Source: CAWHMS01 sp963830495
GTDB lineage: Bacteria > Actinomycetota > Actinomycetes > Propionibacteriales > Nocardioidaceae
Direction: 5' to 3'
DNA: 64,000 bases
NCBI GenBank assembly: GCA_963830495.1
Contig: CAWHMS010000003.1
Span: 806,001-870,000 of the forward strand
Each line of letters opens with the position of its first letter. Within the stretch, counting starts at the first letter, position 1. The translations under genes and the position numbers were made by a program. The notes beneath the pieces were generated by a model. That model was not told the DNA's origin. It searched no databases and worked only from the letters and a program-made list of their open reading frames with translations. Positions 34,424 through 43,045 of the stretch are shown here, one piece after another.

Positions 34424-35344
34424 TCACGCTCGCTGGGCGCTGAACCACTCCCAGGTCTGCCGCAGGCCGTCCTCCAAGCTCGTGGTCGGGGCGAAGCCGA
34501 AGGCCTGCCGAGCCTTCGCGATGTCACACCAGGTGTCCCGCACCTCTCCGGCGCGGAAGTCCTGGTACACGACATCGAGCTCATGCCCGGTCACGGTGCG
34601 CATCAGCTCCAGCAGTTGGTTGACCGAGGTCGGCGCGCCGCTCCCCAGCTGATAGGCACCTTGGGCCGGGCTCTCGGCGGCGGTCCAGATCGCCGCGACG
34701 AGGTCGCCGACGTAGAGGAAGTCGCGCGTCTGGGTGCCGTCGCCGTAGACCACCAGCTTCTCCCCCGCGAGTAGCTGCTTGAAGAAGTGGGCGACCACCG
34801 AGCCCTTGTGGAACGAGCGCGGCCCGTAGATGTTGGAGAAACGCAGCGCACAGCTGCTCATCCCGTACGAGCTTGCGAAGGCGCTCAGATAGCCCTCGAG
34901 CATCAGCTTGGAGGCGCCGTACGGCGACGTCGGCTGGGGTGCCAGCTGCTCGTGCACCGGTGGCTGGACGTCCCCCAGGATCGCCCCACCGGTGGAGGCA
35001 GCGACGATGCGGGTGATGCCGAGCTCACGACAGAGCTCGAGCAGGTTGAAGCTGCCGACGACGTTCGACGCGAAGTTGTGCGCCGGGTCGGCAATGCTCT
35101 CGATGACGCGGGTGTCGGCGGCCAGGTGAACCACCACATCCTGGCCCTCCAGTGCCGAGCGCAGCTCGTCACGGTTGCGTAGGTCGCCTGCGATGAACCG
35201 CAGCGAGGCGAGGTCGAGATGCGCACGGTCGCCCAGGGACTCGTTGTCGATCACGGTGACAGCGAGGTCGCCCCGCTGGGTCAGGTAACGGGCCAGGTGC
35301 CGGCCAATGAATCCTGCGCCACCGGTGATCAGCACATTCGTCAC
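34424..35344 (-). CDS. NAD-dependent epimerase/dehydratase (NDP-sugar)
   Basis: A 306-residue extended SDR. It has NAD-binding TGGAGFIGRHLARYL, LAADTRVIES, the serine of VAASTGGAILGD, catalytic Tyr and Lys in SPYGASKLMLEGYL, LRFSNIYGPRS and GDGTQTRDFLYVGDL. It is most like UDP-glucose/UDP-GlcNAc 4-epimerases (WbpP/GalE-like). The serine motif is STGG rather than SSS, so specificity is uncertain. GTG 35344 has GAGGA five nt upstream. It probably supplies an activated sugar for the flanking glycosyltransferases. Confidence 0.88.
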   Translation of the reverse strand: MTNVLITGGAGFIGRHLARYLTQRGDLAVTVIDNESLGDRAHLDLASLRFIAGDLRNRDELRSALEGQDVVVHLAADTRVIESIADPAHNFASNVVGSFNLLELCRELGITRIVAASTGGAILGDVQPPVHEQLAPQPTSPYGASKLMLEGYLSAFASSYGMSSCALRFSNIYGPRSFHKGSVVAHFFKQLLAGEKLVVYGDGTQTRDFLYVGDLVAAIWTAAESPAQGAYQLGSGAPTSVNQLLELMRTVTGHELDVVYQDFRAGEVRDTWCDIAKARQAFGFAPTTSLEDGLRQTWEWFSAQRA

Positions 35345-35512
35345 GGCGTCCTCGCGATCTCGGCTGAATGACGCGCCCAACCTATCCTGCCGGCGAGACC
35401 GCACCGAGCAGCCCTGTCCGCCTGCCGGCGCGCAGCGCCGGGAGTGTCCGCTCACCGGGCGGCACCGACGTGAGAAGGTTGGCCCGAGACACCGCTTCGC
35501 CGCCTTCTGTCC

Positions 35513-36619
35513 TTGACGAAAGCATCGCCCGTGGCACCTGTCAGCACTCCGCCGGCCGATCCGCCGGATCTTGTCCTGCACATCGGTTCAGGCAAGACCG
35601 GTACGTCGTCGATCCAGGCCTTCATGCACCGGAACCGGTCTCGGATGGCCGATCTCGGCCTCCTGTACCCGCGGACGCCCGGCCGGAGCCGGCACACCAG
35701 ACTCAGCCTCTTCATCCAGGCCGACGACGCGCTCGCCGGCATCCCTACCTGGCATCGGCAGCAGCAGTCCGACCCGGCGAAGTTCCGGCAGACCTTCCGG
35801 CGCCGGCTGTTCAGGGAGATCAACCAGTCCGGACTGCCCCGCCTGCTGCTGTCCGACGAGGCCCTCTACGGCTCCAAGGACGATGCGCTGGGTCGGCTGC
35901 GGCGGTTCACAGATCGGATCGCCGGCAGCCTCCGAGTAGTCGTCTACCTGCGCCGACAGGATGACCATCTGGTGAGTCGATACCAGCAGGTGGTGAAGAC
36001 CGGGGAGATCAGGCGGCTGGACGAGCGGCTCCGGCAATTGGATCTGACGAAGACGTACGACTACTACGCCCGGCTGCACACGTGGGAGCGGCTGCTGCAG
36101 CCCGACGAGTTCGTCGTACGCCGCTTCGAGCGCGATCGCTTCCGGAACGGGTCGCTCTTCCAGGACTTCCTGGACGCTGCCGGCATCGATGCTCAGGTCG
36201 AGGATCTCGAGCAGATCCAGAACCGTAACGAGAGCCTCGACGCCGAGAGTGTGGAGTTCCTCCGACTGTTGAACCTCTGCCGGGTCGAGAACGAGGGCGC
36301 CAAGCCGGGGCTGATCGACAACCGGGAGCTGGTCAGGCAGCTGTCCGATGCCGGCAACGGCCCGGTCCTGACGCTACCGACACAGGTGCTCGACGACTTC
36401 ATGTCGAAGTGGGAGGAGGGCAACCGGGCCTTGGCCCGGCGCTGGTTCGGCGACCCCGATGGCGAGCTCTTCCAGGCGCCCCGCAAGTCCCGACACACGA
36501 CGACCGATCAGGTCTTCGACCCGGCTCGGCTCGACCACTTCCTCACCCTGGTTGAGCTCCCCGAGCCGCTGCACGCTCCGCTGCGCGTGCTCGCCGAACG
36601 AGCAGCCAAGGACCGCTGA
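35513..36619 (+). CDS. Sulfotransferase family protein
   Basis: A cytoplasmic 368-residue sulfotransferase-like protein. The PAPS 5'-phosphosulfate loop is LHIGSGKTGTSSIQ (22-35) and the 3'-phosphate element is YLRRQDDHLVSRYQQ with R-x7-S spacing. It belongs to a different subgroup from the enzyme at 31758. The start is uncertain: TTG 35513 or GTG 35531, neither with a good ribosome-binding site. It converges on a GT-A gene, as the first sulfotransferase does, so the arrangement is repeated. Confidence 0.78.
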   Translation: MTKASPVAPVSTPPADPPDLVLHIGSGKTGTSSIQAFMHRNRSRMADLGLLYPRTPGRSRHTRLSLFIQADDALAGIPTWHRQQQSDPAKFRQTFRRRLFREINQSGLPRLLLSDEALYGSKDDALGRLRRFTDRIAGSLRVVVYLRRQDDHLVSRYQQVVKTGEIRRLDERLRQLDLTKTYDYYARLHTWERLLQPDEFVVRRFERDRFRNGSLFQDFLDAAGIDAQVEDLEQIQNRNESLDAESVEFLRLLNLCRVENEGAKPGLIDNRELVRQLSDAGNGPVLTLPTQVLDDFMSKWEEGNRALARRWFGDPDGELFQAPRKSRHTTTDQVFDPARLDHFLTLVELPEPLHAPLRVLAERAAKDR

Positions 36620-36627
36620 GTCGCCGG

Positions 36628-37377
36628 CTACCGGCGGGTGCTGCCCAGGTCGCGGATCTGGTCGATGGCCATCGCCGGCAGCGTCCGTACCACCGACTTT
36701 CGGAGATTGCTCTCGGTCACGAGGGAGACGTCCCGACGGCGCTTGAAGATGATCGAGTCGGGCACCACGAGATGCCGCCAGCCGGCGGCAAGGCTCTCGA
36801 TGGTGAACTGGAAGTCCTGGTACGACAGGCCGTTGGCGACGTCGCGTGTGACGTACGGCAGCTCCAGGTGCGCCTCTCGCGGCGCCATGCACAGCGAGTC
36901 GTAGTAGTGCCGAAAGTAGAGGTACAGCGGCGTGAACAGCCGCGAGTCCTGATCGATGTTGAGAAGCACGGTCCGCTGCCCGTCGAAGACCACGTTGAGC
37001 TCCGGGTGCGCGATGGCGGTGGCGCCACCCTCCGCCGCCGTCTCCAGGGCAGCGATGCCCGCGGCCAGCCAGTTCTCGCTGAAGAGGTCGTCGGCATCGA
37101 GGAACGCGATGTAGCGACCGTCGCACTCCGGGACGAGGGCGTTGCGGGCCCGGCCGAGCTCGCGCTCCTGGAGCACCCGACGCTCCCAGTGGTCGAAGCG
37201 CGGCTGCTGGAAGTACATCGAGGTCGCCTCCGTCGGGGCGTCCAGCCCGACAATGGTCTGGACCGTGAACCCGCGGGCACGAGCCGCCGCGACGGCAAGG
37301 TCGGCTGAGTGCATCGTCGGACCGCAGACAGAAGTCTCGTCGTGGGCGGTCACGATCAAGGTCAGGTCGGTGCTCAC
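36628..37377 (-). CDS. GT-A (family 2-like) glycosyltransferase, paralogue of 32504-33277
   Basis: A 249-residue GT-A enzyme beginning STDLTLIVTAHDETSVCGPT, with RNALVPECDGRYIAFLDADD and FSENWLAAG. It is clearly the sister of the product of 32504-33277. GTG 37377 overlaps the TGA of the GT-B gene upstream by 4 bp (GTGA), matching the coupling of the other pair. Probably both enzymes add related sugars to the same polymer, or one arose by duplication and changed specificity. Confidence 0.87.
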   Translation of the reverse strand: MSTDLTLIVTAHDETSVCGPTMHSADLAVAAARARGFTVQTIVGLDAPTEATSMYFQQPRFDHWERRVLQERELGRARNALVPECDGRYIAFLDADDLFSENWLAAGIAALETAAEGGATAIAHPELNVVFDGQRTVLLNIDQDSRLFTPLYLYFRHYYDSLCMAPREAHLELPYVTRDVANGLSYQDFQFTIESLAAGWRHLVVPDSIIFKRRRDVSLVTESNLRKSVVRTLPAMAIDQIRDLGSTRR

Positions 37378-39227
37378 CGGGGCACCCCCTCGCGCTGCTC
37401 GCCCTGTCCACGGTCGAGCAAAAGGCCGGCGACGCGGTCGGCGTACGCAGCCTCGGTCCGTTCGGCGAGCAGCCGGTCGCGGAGCGCCCGCGCCCGTCGG
37501 CGTGCCCTGGTCTGGTCGGACAGCACATCGCGGATCGCGCGCACGTAGGCGTCGGGATTCTCGACATCGCTCACCGGCCAGGCGTCGTCCTCGCCGAGCA
37601 CCTCTCCGGTGCCGCCGACGAGGGAGCCGACGATCGGGATGCCGGTCATGGCGACTTCGAGAAGCTGGCTCGGGACCCCGTCCCAACCGGAGGTGTACAG
37701 CCACACGTCGGCATCGGACAGCTCGAGCTCGGAGATGTGTGTGTAGGCCCGCTCCAAGGCGACGTTGTCGGGCGCCTCCCTGACGTGACCTGGGGTCAGG
37801 ACGGACTCCCCCCACATCGTGAAGTCGAGGTTCGGCATCCGCCGGGCGACCTCGAACACGATGTCCATCCGCTTCTGCCGGTCCCATCGTCCGGCCCAGA
37901 AGACTCGCGGTCGCCGCGAGGGGTCCGACGCGGGTGTGGGCGCGAGAGGGAGCTGCGGATCCACGGGGGCGCGGAGCACGTGGATGCGATCGGCCTGCTC
38001 GGGCCCCAGCTGGTGCCGGTCGCACAGCCAGGTCGCGAGGTAGCTGCTGTCGGTGATGACGCCCTCGACGAGGTCGAAGCACCTGTAGAAGAAGCGCAGG
38101 GGAATGCCCACCCAGTTGCCCATGGCGAGCTGCTCGTTGCAGAACAGCATCATGAACAGCTGCTCCGATGCGGCCAAAGCCTTCCCGTAGGTCGCCATCG
38201 ACTCGTAGAGCAGGCGCGAGTTGACGTTGACGACCGCCTCGGCGTGGAACGAGCGGATCAGCTCGACGAGCAGGCGGTGCGCGGCCGGCCGATCCATCGT
38301 CTCGATCTCCCCGGCCAGGTCGATCTCACGGACTCCGACCGGGAATCGGCCAGGTGGAGCGGTGCCCCCCTGGTCGGTGTAGATGACGACGATGTCGTGG
38401 GGATCGAGGCGGCCGGTCAGTGCGTGTGTGACGTGGCCCTCGAACCTTCGACCGCCTCCCCATCGCGGGTCGGAGGCCACCAGGATCAGGCGCGCCTTGG
38501 CGAAGCCAGCGGCGGCTTGACAGCCCTGCATCGCGGCGATCTGGTCGACCACGTCGACGGAAGCGAGCGGCGGGATGGTGGGCCGCGCGGTCTCTGTCCA
38601 GAGATCACCGATCAGCGGCTCGACCTCTGCAGCGCGGGCGAACATCTCCCCGAGCGTCCCCGTCCGCAGCCGCTGTTGGAGGTCTGACCGTGTCGTGGCC
38701 AACACTGTGACCAGTTCGTCGGGCCGCATACCCAGCACCGGAGCGATCTTTTCCAGGCCGGGCGCGGGATCGGCGATCTCTCCGGCCGCCTTGCCCCGTT
38801 TGAGCCACTCGACGTACGGGCTGTGCTCGCGGTCCTTGGCCTGGTCCGGATGACGCGCGAGGTAGGACTGCATGCTGAAGTTGATCTCCGGGCTGGCCTT
38901 GGCCCTGGCGCCGTTCCCGAGGAAGTGCCGCAACGGGTCGACGCCCTCCGCCGAAAGCAGCGGCCGCGCTTGGAGCAAGAAGTGCATGACGTCGAAGTGC
39001 TCGTAGGCGAGGTCGTAGTCGGCGTCGAGACCACCCGGGAGCATGGCTCGCTTCGCCCGGGCGACGGCGGCATCCATGACCGGGCCGACGTTCGTCCTCT
39101 CCTCCACAACCTCCCGAGGCGTCCCCTGCCGGCGGCTCGCGCGGGCGCGTGTCAGCCGACCCTTCACCGCCCAGCGAGTACGACGCAGGCCGCCGCGGAG
39201 CCGTTGGACGAACCGGTGAGCGGTCAC
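37374..39227 (-). CDS. Glycosyltransferase, GT-B fold (family 4-like)
   Basis: A 617-residue protein. The first 180 residues form a helical region (including HFDVMHFLLQARPLL), then an N-terminal Rossmann domain shared with the product of 33274-34392. The C-terminal donor-binding domain has PRVFWAGRWDRQKRMDIV, LSDADVWLYTSGWDGVPSQLLEVAMTG and the E-x7-E-like glutamates of GT4 enzymes. GGGRRFEGHV supplies a glycine-rich acceptor loop. GTG 39227 (or the adjacent GTG 39230) is chosen because GGGAAGG lies just upstream. It starts the minus-strand operon that continues into the GT-A gene at 36628-37377. Confidence 0.87.
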   Translation of the reverse strand: MTAHRFVQRLRGGLRRTRWAVKGRLTRARASRRQGTPREVVEERTNVGPVMDAAVARAKRAMLPGGLDADYDLAYEHFDVMHFLLQARPLLSAEGVDPLRHFLGNGARAKASPEINFSMQSYLARHPDQAKDREHSPYVEWLKRGKAAGEIADPAPGLEKIAPVLGMRPDELVTVLATTRSDLQQRLRTGTLGEMFARAAEVEPLIGDLWTETARPTIPPLASVDVVDQIAAMQGCQAAAGFAKARLILVASDPRWGGGRRFEGHVTHALTGRLDPHDIVVIYTDQGGTAPPGRFPVGVREIDLAGEIETMDRPAAHRLLVELIRSFHAEAVVNVNSRLLYESMATYGKALAASEQLFMMLFCNEQLAMGNWVGIPLRFFYRCFDLVEGVITDSSYLATWLCDRHQLGPEQADRIHVLRAPVDPQLPLAPTPASDPSRRPRVFWAGRWDRQKRMDIVFEVARRMPNLDFTMWGESVLTPGHVREAPDNVALERAYTHISELELSDADVWLYTSGWDGVPSQLLEVAMTGIPIVGSLVGGTGEVLGEDDAWPVSDVENPDAYVRAIRDVLSDQTRARRRARALRDRLLAERTEAAYADRVAGLLLDRGQGEQREGVPR

Positions 39228-39314
39228 CACGTCGCCTTCCCTTGGTCGCGTCGTGCGCCGCGCCGCCGCGCTGGCGCTGGCCAGCACACCCTAACCAAGG
39301 GGACCGTCAGGGGG

Positions 39315-40268
39315 TCAGAGCAGACCCTCGTCCTCGAGGTACTGCTGCGCTGCGTCCTCGGGCTTCATCCGCTCGACCGACACCTGCGCGTTGAGCTCGA
39401 CCAGGTCCTCGGTGGACAGGGTCTCCATCAACGGGTTCAGCACATCGGCGACGTCCTCGTGCTCGTTGTAGAACTCCGTGTTGACCGCGGGGATGAGATT
39501 CTGCGCGGGCTGGATGGACTGGTCGTCCTCGAGGAAGGTCAGCCCCTGGCTCTCCAGGGTGCCGTCGGTCGTGCCCGTCTGACCCAGCTCGACCTCGCCG
39601 TCGAGCACGGCTTCGAACGTCTGCGCTGTGGCGTAGCCGAGCGGGACGATCTCGGTGATGTCGATGCCGTAGACCTCGGTCAGCCCTGCCTCGCAGTCGC
39701 TGCGGCCCTCACAGTCGGGTGCCGCGGCGAGCTTGATCGGCTCACCGAGCTCGCCAAGGTCGGTCAGCGTCTCGAGCTGGTTCTCGTCGGCGTACTCCTG
39801 CGTGACGAAGAAGGCGTTGGCGGCGGCGGCTTCGGCCGGGTCGAGCACGGTGATGCCCTCGGCCTCGGCGAGGCCCTCCAGCGCTGTCAGCGACTCCTCG
39901 ACGTCGGGGGTCGTCACCGGCTCGGCGTCGGGGCCGTTGGCGGAGGTGTTGAGGAAGTCGGCGAGGCCACCGAGGTACTCGGGTGCCACGTCGACCGAGC
40001 CCTTGCTGAGCTCGCTGAGGTAGACGTCGCGAGTACCGACGAGCTTCTCGGTGACGGAGTACCCGGCGTTCTCGAGCAGCGCCGCGTACATCGAGGTCAT
40101 GATCTGCCCCTCGGGGAAGTCCTGGCTGGCCACCACGACCTCGCCCTGGTCCTCCGAGCCCGACTCCGCCGAGTCGCCGTCGGACTCCAGGTCGTCACCC
40201 CCGCATGCGGAGACGAGGAGGAGCGCTGCGATGGCAGCAACAAACGTCATACGACGGGGCAGCCTCAT
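39315..40268 (-). CDS. Glycine betaine/choline ABC transporter substrate-binding lipoprotein
   Basis: A 317-residue lipoprotein of the OpuAC/ProX-OsmF family. A signal peptide (RRMTFVAAIAALLLVSAC) ends in a lipobox with Cys at LVSACGG, followed by an acidic disordered stretch. The mature domain has the two-lobe order typical of QAT-family receptors (VVVASQDFPEGQIMTSMYA, SVDVAPEYLGG, GYATAQTFEAVL, VELGQTGTTDG). It binds quaternary ammonium osmoprotectants for the adjacent permeases. ATG 40268 has AAGGTGG six nt upstream. Confidence 0.9.
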   Translation of the reverse strand: MRLPRRMTFVAAIAALLLVSACGGDDLESDGDSAESGSEDQGEVVVASQDFPEGQIMTSMYAALLENAGYSVTEKLVGTRDVYLSELSKGSVDVAPEYLGGLADFLNTSANGPDAEPVTTPDVEESLTALEGLAEAEGITVLDPAEAAAANAFFVTQEYADENQLETLTDLGELGEPIKLAAAPDCEGRSDCEAGLTEVYGIDITEIVPLGYATAQTFEAVLDGEVELGQTGTTDGTLESQGLTFLEDDQSIQPAQNLIPAVNTEFYNEHEDVADVLNPLMETLSTEDLVELNAQVSVERMKPEDAAQQYLEDEGLL

Positions 40269-40383
40269 GGCGAACCACCTTCTGTGTCCCGCGGCAGGGC
40301 CGCGCGTGTCCGATGGGCACCCTCGGCACCCGTGTCTGCGTCCACGAAACCATCGCGCACCGACAATCACAAGCACGATCGGG

Positions 40384-41085
40384 TCACGTCGTCTGGCGAC
40401 GCGCTCCGCGCATCGGGTCCACGCGTCGCTCGGCGAGTACAGCGAGTCCCTCCAGGATCAGGGCCCCGACGCCCACGAGCAGCGCACCTGCCAACACTTC
40501 GTACGTGCGACGGTTCTCGAAGCCACGCGTGATGATCCGACCGAGTCCGGGCCCGGCGACGAGCGCCGCGATCGTCGCCGTCGCCCACACCTGCACGAGC
40601 GCGAGTCGCACGCCGGTCATGGTCACCGGCGTCGACAGCGGCAGCTCGATCTGTCGGAAGACCTGCCATCCGTTCATGCCCATCCCCCGCGATGCCTCGA
40701 CCAGATCGCGATCAACCTCGCGCATGCCGACGTAGGCGTTGGTGATGATGGGCGGCAGCGCGAAGAGCACCAACGCGATGAGGGTGGCCAGCCCGGCGCG
40801 CCCGAAGGGCCCGAACTCCGCTGCCCCGATCGGGCCGACCGACAGCACGATCAGCACGGCGAAGACGGGGATGGCTCGCCCCACGTTGGAGATGTTGATG
40901 GCCAGGATCCCGCCCTTCCCGAGGTGGCCGAGCCACAGGGCGACCGGCAGACCGATGACCAGAGCGATGGCCAGGCTCGTCGCCGTGAGCAACAGCTGTT
41001 GGACCAGGTAGGCGCCGATGCCTTGCGGACCCTCCCAGTTGGCCGGGTCGCCGATGTACTCCAATGCGAGACGGAAGTTCCCCAT
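40384..41085 (-). CDS. Osmoprotectant ABC transporter permease
   Basis: A 233-residue integral membrane protein with about five hydrophobic segments (LLLTATSLAIALVIGLPVAL, GLATLIALVLFALPPII, IAALVAGPGL, VLAGALLVGVGALILEGLAVL). The cytoplasmic EAA loop is LVEASRGMGMNGWQVFRQIE. It pairs with the permease encoded immediately upstream at 41087-41809 (1 bp gap) and the ATPase on the other strand, as in OpuCABCD-like systems. The gene order permease-permease-binding protein is on one strand. Confidence 0.9.
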   Translation of the reverse strand: MGNFRLALEYIGDPANWEGPQGIGAYLVQQLLLTATSLAIALVIGLPVALWLGHLGKGGILAINISNVGRAIPVFAVLIVLSVGPIGAAEFGPFGRAGLATLIALVLFALPPIITNAYVGMREVDRDLVEASRGMGMNGWQVFRQIELPLSTPVTMTGVRLALVQVWATATIAALVAGPGLGRIITRGFENRRTYEVLAGALLVGVGALILEGLAVLAERRVDPMRGARRQTT

Positions 41086-41086
41086 G

Positions 41087-41809
41087 TCAGACGCGTCCCC
41101 CGGCTCGCACCCACGGCAGGGAGAGGCGTTCGCCCACCACGATGACGACGTCGAGTACGACGGCCAGCGCCACGCAGAGCACGCTGGCAGCGAAGATCTG
41201 GGCCTTGAACTGGCTGTTGACGCCGTCGGCCAGCAGGTTGCCCAGCCCGCCCGCGTCGAGGATCGATCCCACGGTGACGAGCGCCACCGTCGACACCGTG
41301 GCGACGCGGAGCCCCGCGAAGATCACCGGCATGGCGAGCGGCAGCTCGACCCGGAACAGCATCCGGCCCGGGCCGTAGCCCAACCCGGCGGCGGATTCCT
41401 TCACCTCGCCCGGCACACCTCGCAGACCCGCCAGGATGTTGCGCACCAGGATCGTGAGCGAGTAGAGCGCGAGACCGATGATGACGCTCGTCGCCGTGAT
41501 CCCGGTGATCGGCAGCAGCAGCGAGAACATCGCCAGCGAAGGGATCGTGTAGACGATGGTGGTCGCGCCGACGATCCCGGACTCCATGTTGGTGAAGCGG
41601 CGGGCCAGCAGCGCCAGCGGGAAGGCCAGCGCCAGGCCGAGCAGCACCGAGACAACCGTGAGCCAGAGATGCTCGGTGGTCGCCTCGGTCAGTTCGGGTC
41701 GGAAGTCCCGCCAGTAGTCGGCACAGACCCACTGATTGGTCGCCGCGGTGTAGCACTTCTCGGTGGGATCCTCGGCCAGGCGTGGTGCGACGGCTCCGGT
41801 TAGAGTCAC
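41087..41809 (-). CDS. Osmoprotectant ABC transporter permease
   Basis: A 240-residue membrane protein. An N-terminal periplasmic-like stretch (TEKCYTAATNQWVCADYWRDF, with two cysteines) precedes TM helices and the EAA loop VKESAAGLGYGPGRMLFRVE, followed by LPLAMPVIFAGLRVA. It is the second permease of the betaine/choline importer. GTG 41809 lies only 3 bp from the divergent ATPase start at 41813. TAGCGT is found 7 nt upstream on the minus strand, inside the ATPase coding region, so the transcript is probably leaderless. Confidence 0.9.
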   Translation of the reverse strand: MTLTGAVAPRLAEDPTEKCYTAATNQWVCADYWRDFRPELTEATTEHLWLTVVSVLLGLALAFPLALLARRFTNMESGIVGATTIVYTIPSLAMFSLLLPITGITATSVIIGLALYSLTILVRNILAGLRGVPGEVKESAAGLGYGPGRMLFRVELPLAMPVIFAGLRVATVSTVALVTVGSILDAGGLGNLLADGVNSQFKAQIFAASVLCVALAVVLDVVIVVGERLSLPWVRAGGRV

Positions 41810-41822
41810 GGCATGGACGCTA
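41801..41822. promoter_or_regulatory. Overlapping divergent leaderless promoters of the osmoprotectant importer
   Basis: Plus strand: TAGAGT (41801-41806), 6 nt, ATG 41813. Minus strand: TAGCGT (41822-41817), 7 nt, GTG 41809. Each -10 box lies in the first codons of the opposite gene, so the two promoters cannot be occupied independently. Confidence 0.6.
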
Positions 41823-42994
41823 CCGAAGATCTGATGATCCGGCTCCGGGGTGTCGGCAAGACCTACCCTGGTGGCACGGTGGCCGTCCAGGAGCTCGATC
41901 TCGACGTACCGCGGGGCGAGCTCGTCACGCTGGTCGGGCCGTCGGGATGTGGCAAGTCGACGACGTTGAAGATGATCAACCGGCTGATCGAGCCGACGTC
42001 AGGGCGGATCGAGCTCGACGGTGAGGACGTGACCCGGGTCGATCCGGTTCGGCTTCGACGCAGGATCGGGTACGTCATCCAGCAGATCGGCCTCTTTCCG
42101 CACCAGACGATCCGAAGCAACGTCGCGGCCGTGCCCTCATTGCTTGGTTGGGACAAGAAGCGGACCACGGCCCGCGTCGACGAGCTGCTCGAGACGGTGG
42201 GCCTGGACCCGGCGACGTACAGCGATCGATACCCGCACCAGCTGTCCGGCGGACAGCGCCAGCGCGTCGGAGTCGCCCGTGCGCTGGCCGCCGATCCCGA
42301 CGTACTTCTCATGGACGAGCCCTTCGGCGCCGTCGACCCGATCGTCCGGACCCGGCTGCAGGACCTGTTCCTGGCGCTGCAGGACGAGCTGGCCAAGACC
42401 GTCGTCTTCGTCACCCACGACATCGAGGAGGCGGTGCGCCTCGGTGACCGGGTGGCGGTCTTCGAGCCGGGCGGGCGGCTGGCGCAGTTCGACACGCCCG
42501 CGCGAGTGCTGGGGACGCCCGCCGACGACTTCGTGGCGGAGTTCGTCGGCGCGGACCGGGGTCTGCGCCGACTTGCCGTCACGCGCATCACGACCGAAGA
42601 CCTCGAGCGGCCGCCGGTCCTGCACGTCCAGGACACCCTGGCCACGGCGAACGCACAGATGTCGGTGGACGGGGCGCGCTGGGCGATCGTGCTCGACGAG
42701 CAGGAGAACCTGCGCGGCTGGATCGGCATCGAGGACTGTGCTGGTGCCGGCACGGTGTCCGACCGCGCGGAACGAATGGACGCCTGGGTCGCCCACGACG
42801 CGTCACTCAAGGACGCGCTGTCCACCATGCTGCAGTGGGACGCCGGCTGGGTGGCGGTGCTTGACGGGGACAGGTTCCTTGGCGTGCTGACGCCCAACAC
42901 CCTGCACGAGGCGCTGCGACGCTCGGTGTACGCCGACGAAGAGGGCGTGGAGCTCGCCGACGTGACGGTCGCCTCGACCGGTCCGCTGCACTGA
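41813..42994 (+). CDS. Osmoprotectant (betaine/choline) ABC transporter ATP-binding protein with CBS domains
   Basis: A 393-residue ATPase of the OpuCA/ProV type. Walker A is VGPSGCGKSTTLK, the family-specific VIQQIGLFPHQT follows, then signature LSGGQRQRVGVARAL and Walker B VLLMDEPFGAVDP, and FVTHDIEEAVRLGD with the switch histidine. The C-terminal 120 residues contain two CBS-like units (RWAIVLDEQENLRGWIG, GWVAVLDGDRFLGVLT), the ionic-strength sensor region of these transporters. It is transcribed divergently from the two permeases and the binding protein but clearly belongs with them. Confidence 0.92.
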   Translation: MDATEDLMIRLRGVGKTYPGGTVAVQELDLDVPRGELVTLVGPSGCGKSTTLKMINRLIEPTSGRIELDGEDVTRVDPVRLRRRIGYVIQQIGLFPHQTIRSNVAAVPSLLGWDKKRTTARVDELLETVGLDPATYSDRYPHQLSGGQRQRVGVARALAADPDVLLMDEPFGAVDPIVRTRLQDLFLALQDELAKTVVFVTHDIEEAVRLGDRVAVFEPGGRLAQFDTPARVLGTPADDFVAEFVGADRGLRRLAVTRITTEDLERPPVLHVQDTLATANAQMSVDGARWAIVLDEQENLRGWIGIEDCAGAGTVSDRAERMDAWVAHDASLKDALSTMLQWDAGWVAVLDGDRFLGVLTPNTLHEALRRSVYADEEGVELADVTVASTGPLH

Positions 42995-43008
42995 AGCGGG
43001 GCCCTCGC

Positions 43009-43026
43009 CATAGCAGAAACGCTATG
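43009..43026. promoter_or_regulatory. Inverted repeat upstream of the HTH gene
   Basis: CATAGC-AGAAAC-GCTATG, perfect 6-bp arms, centred about 28 bp before the predicted transcription start at 43046, so it overlaps the -35 region. It is a likely autoregulatory operator of the HTH protein. Confidence 0.5.
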
Positions 43027-43033
43027 ATCGCTC

Positions 43034-43039
43034 TAGACT
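43034..43039 (+). promoter_or_regulatory. -10 element of leaderless HTH gene
   Basis: TAGACT, then 6 nt (GGAGCC) and ATG 43046. Confidence 0.5.
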
Positions 43040-43045
43040 GGAGCC

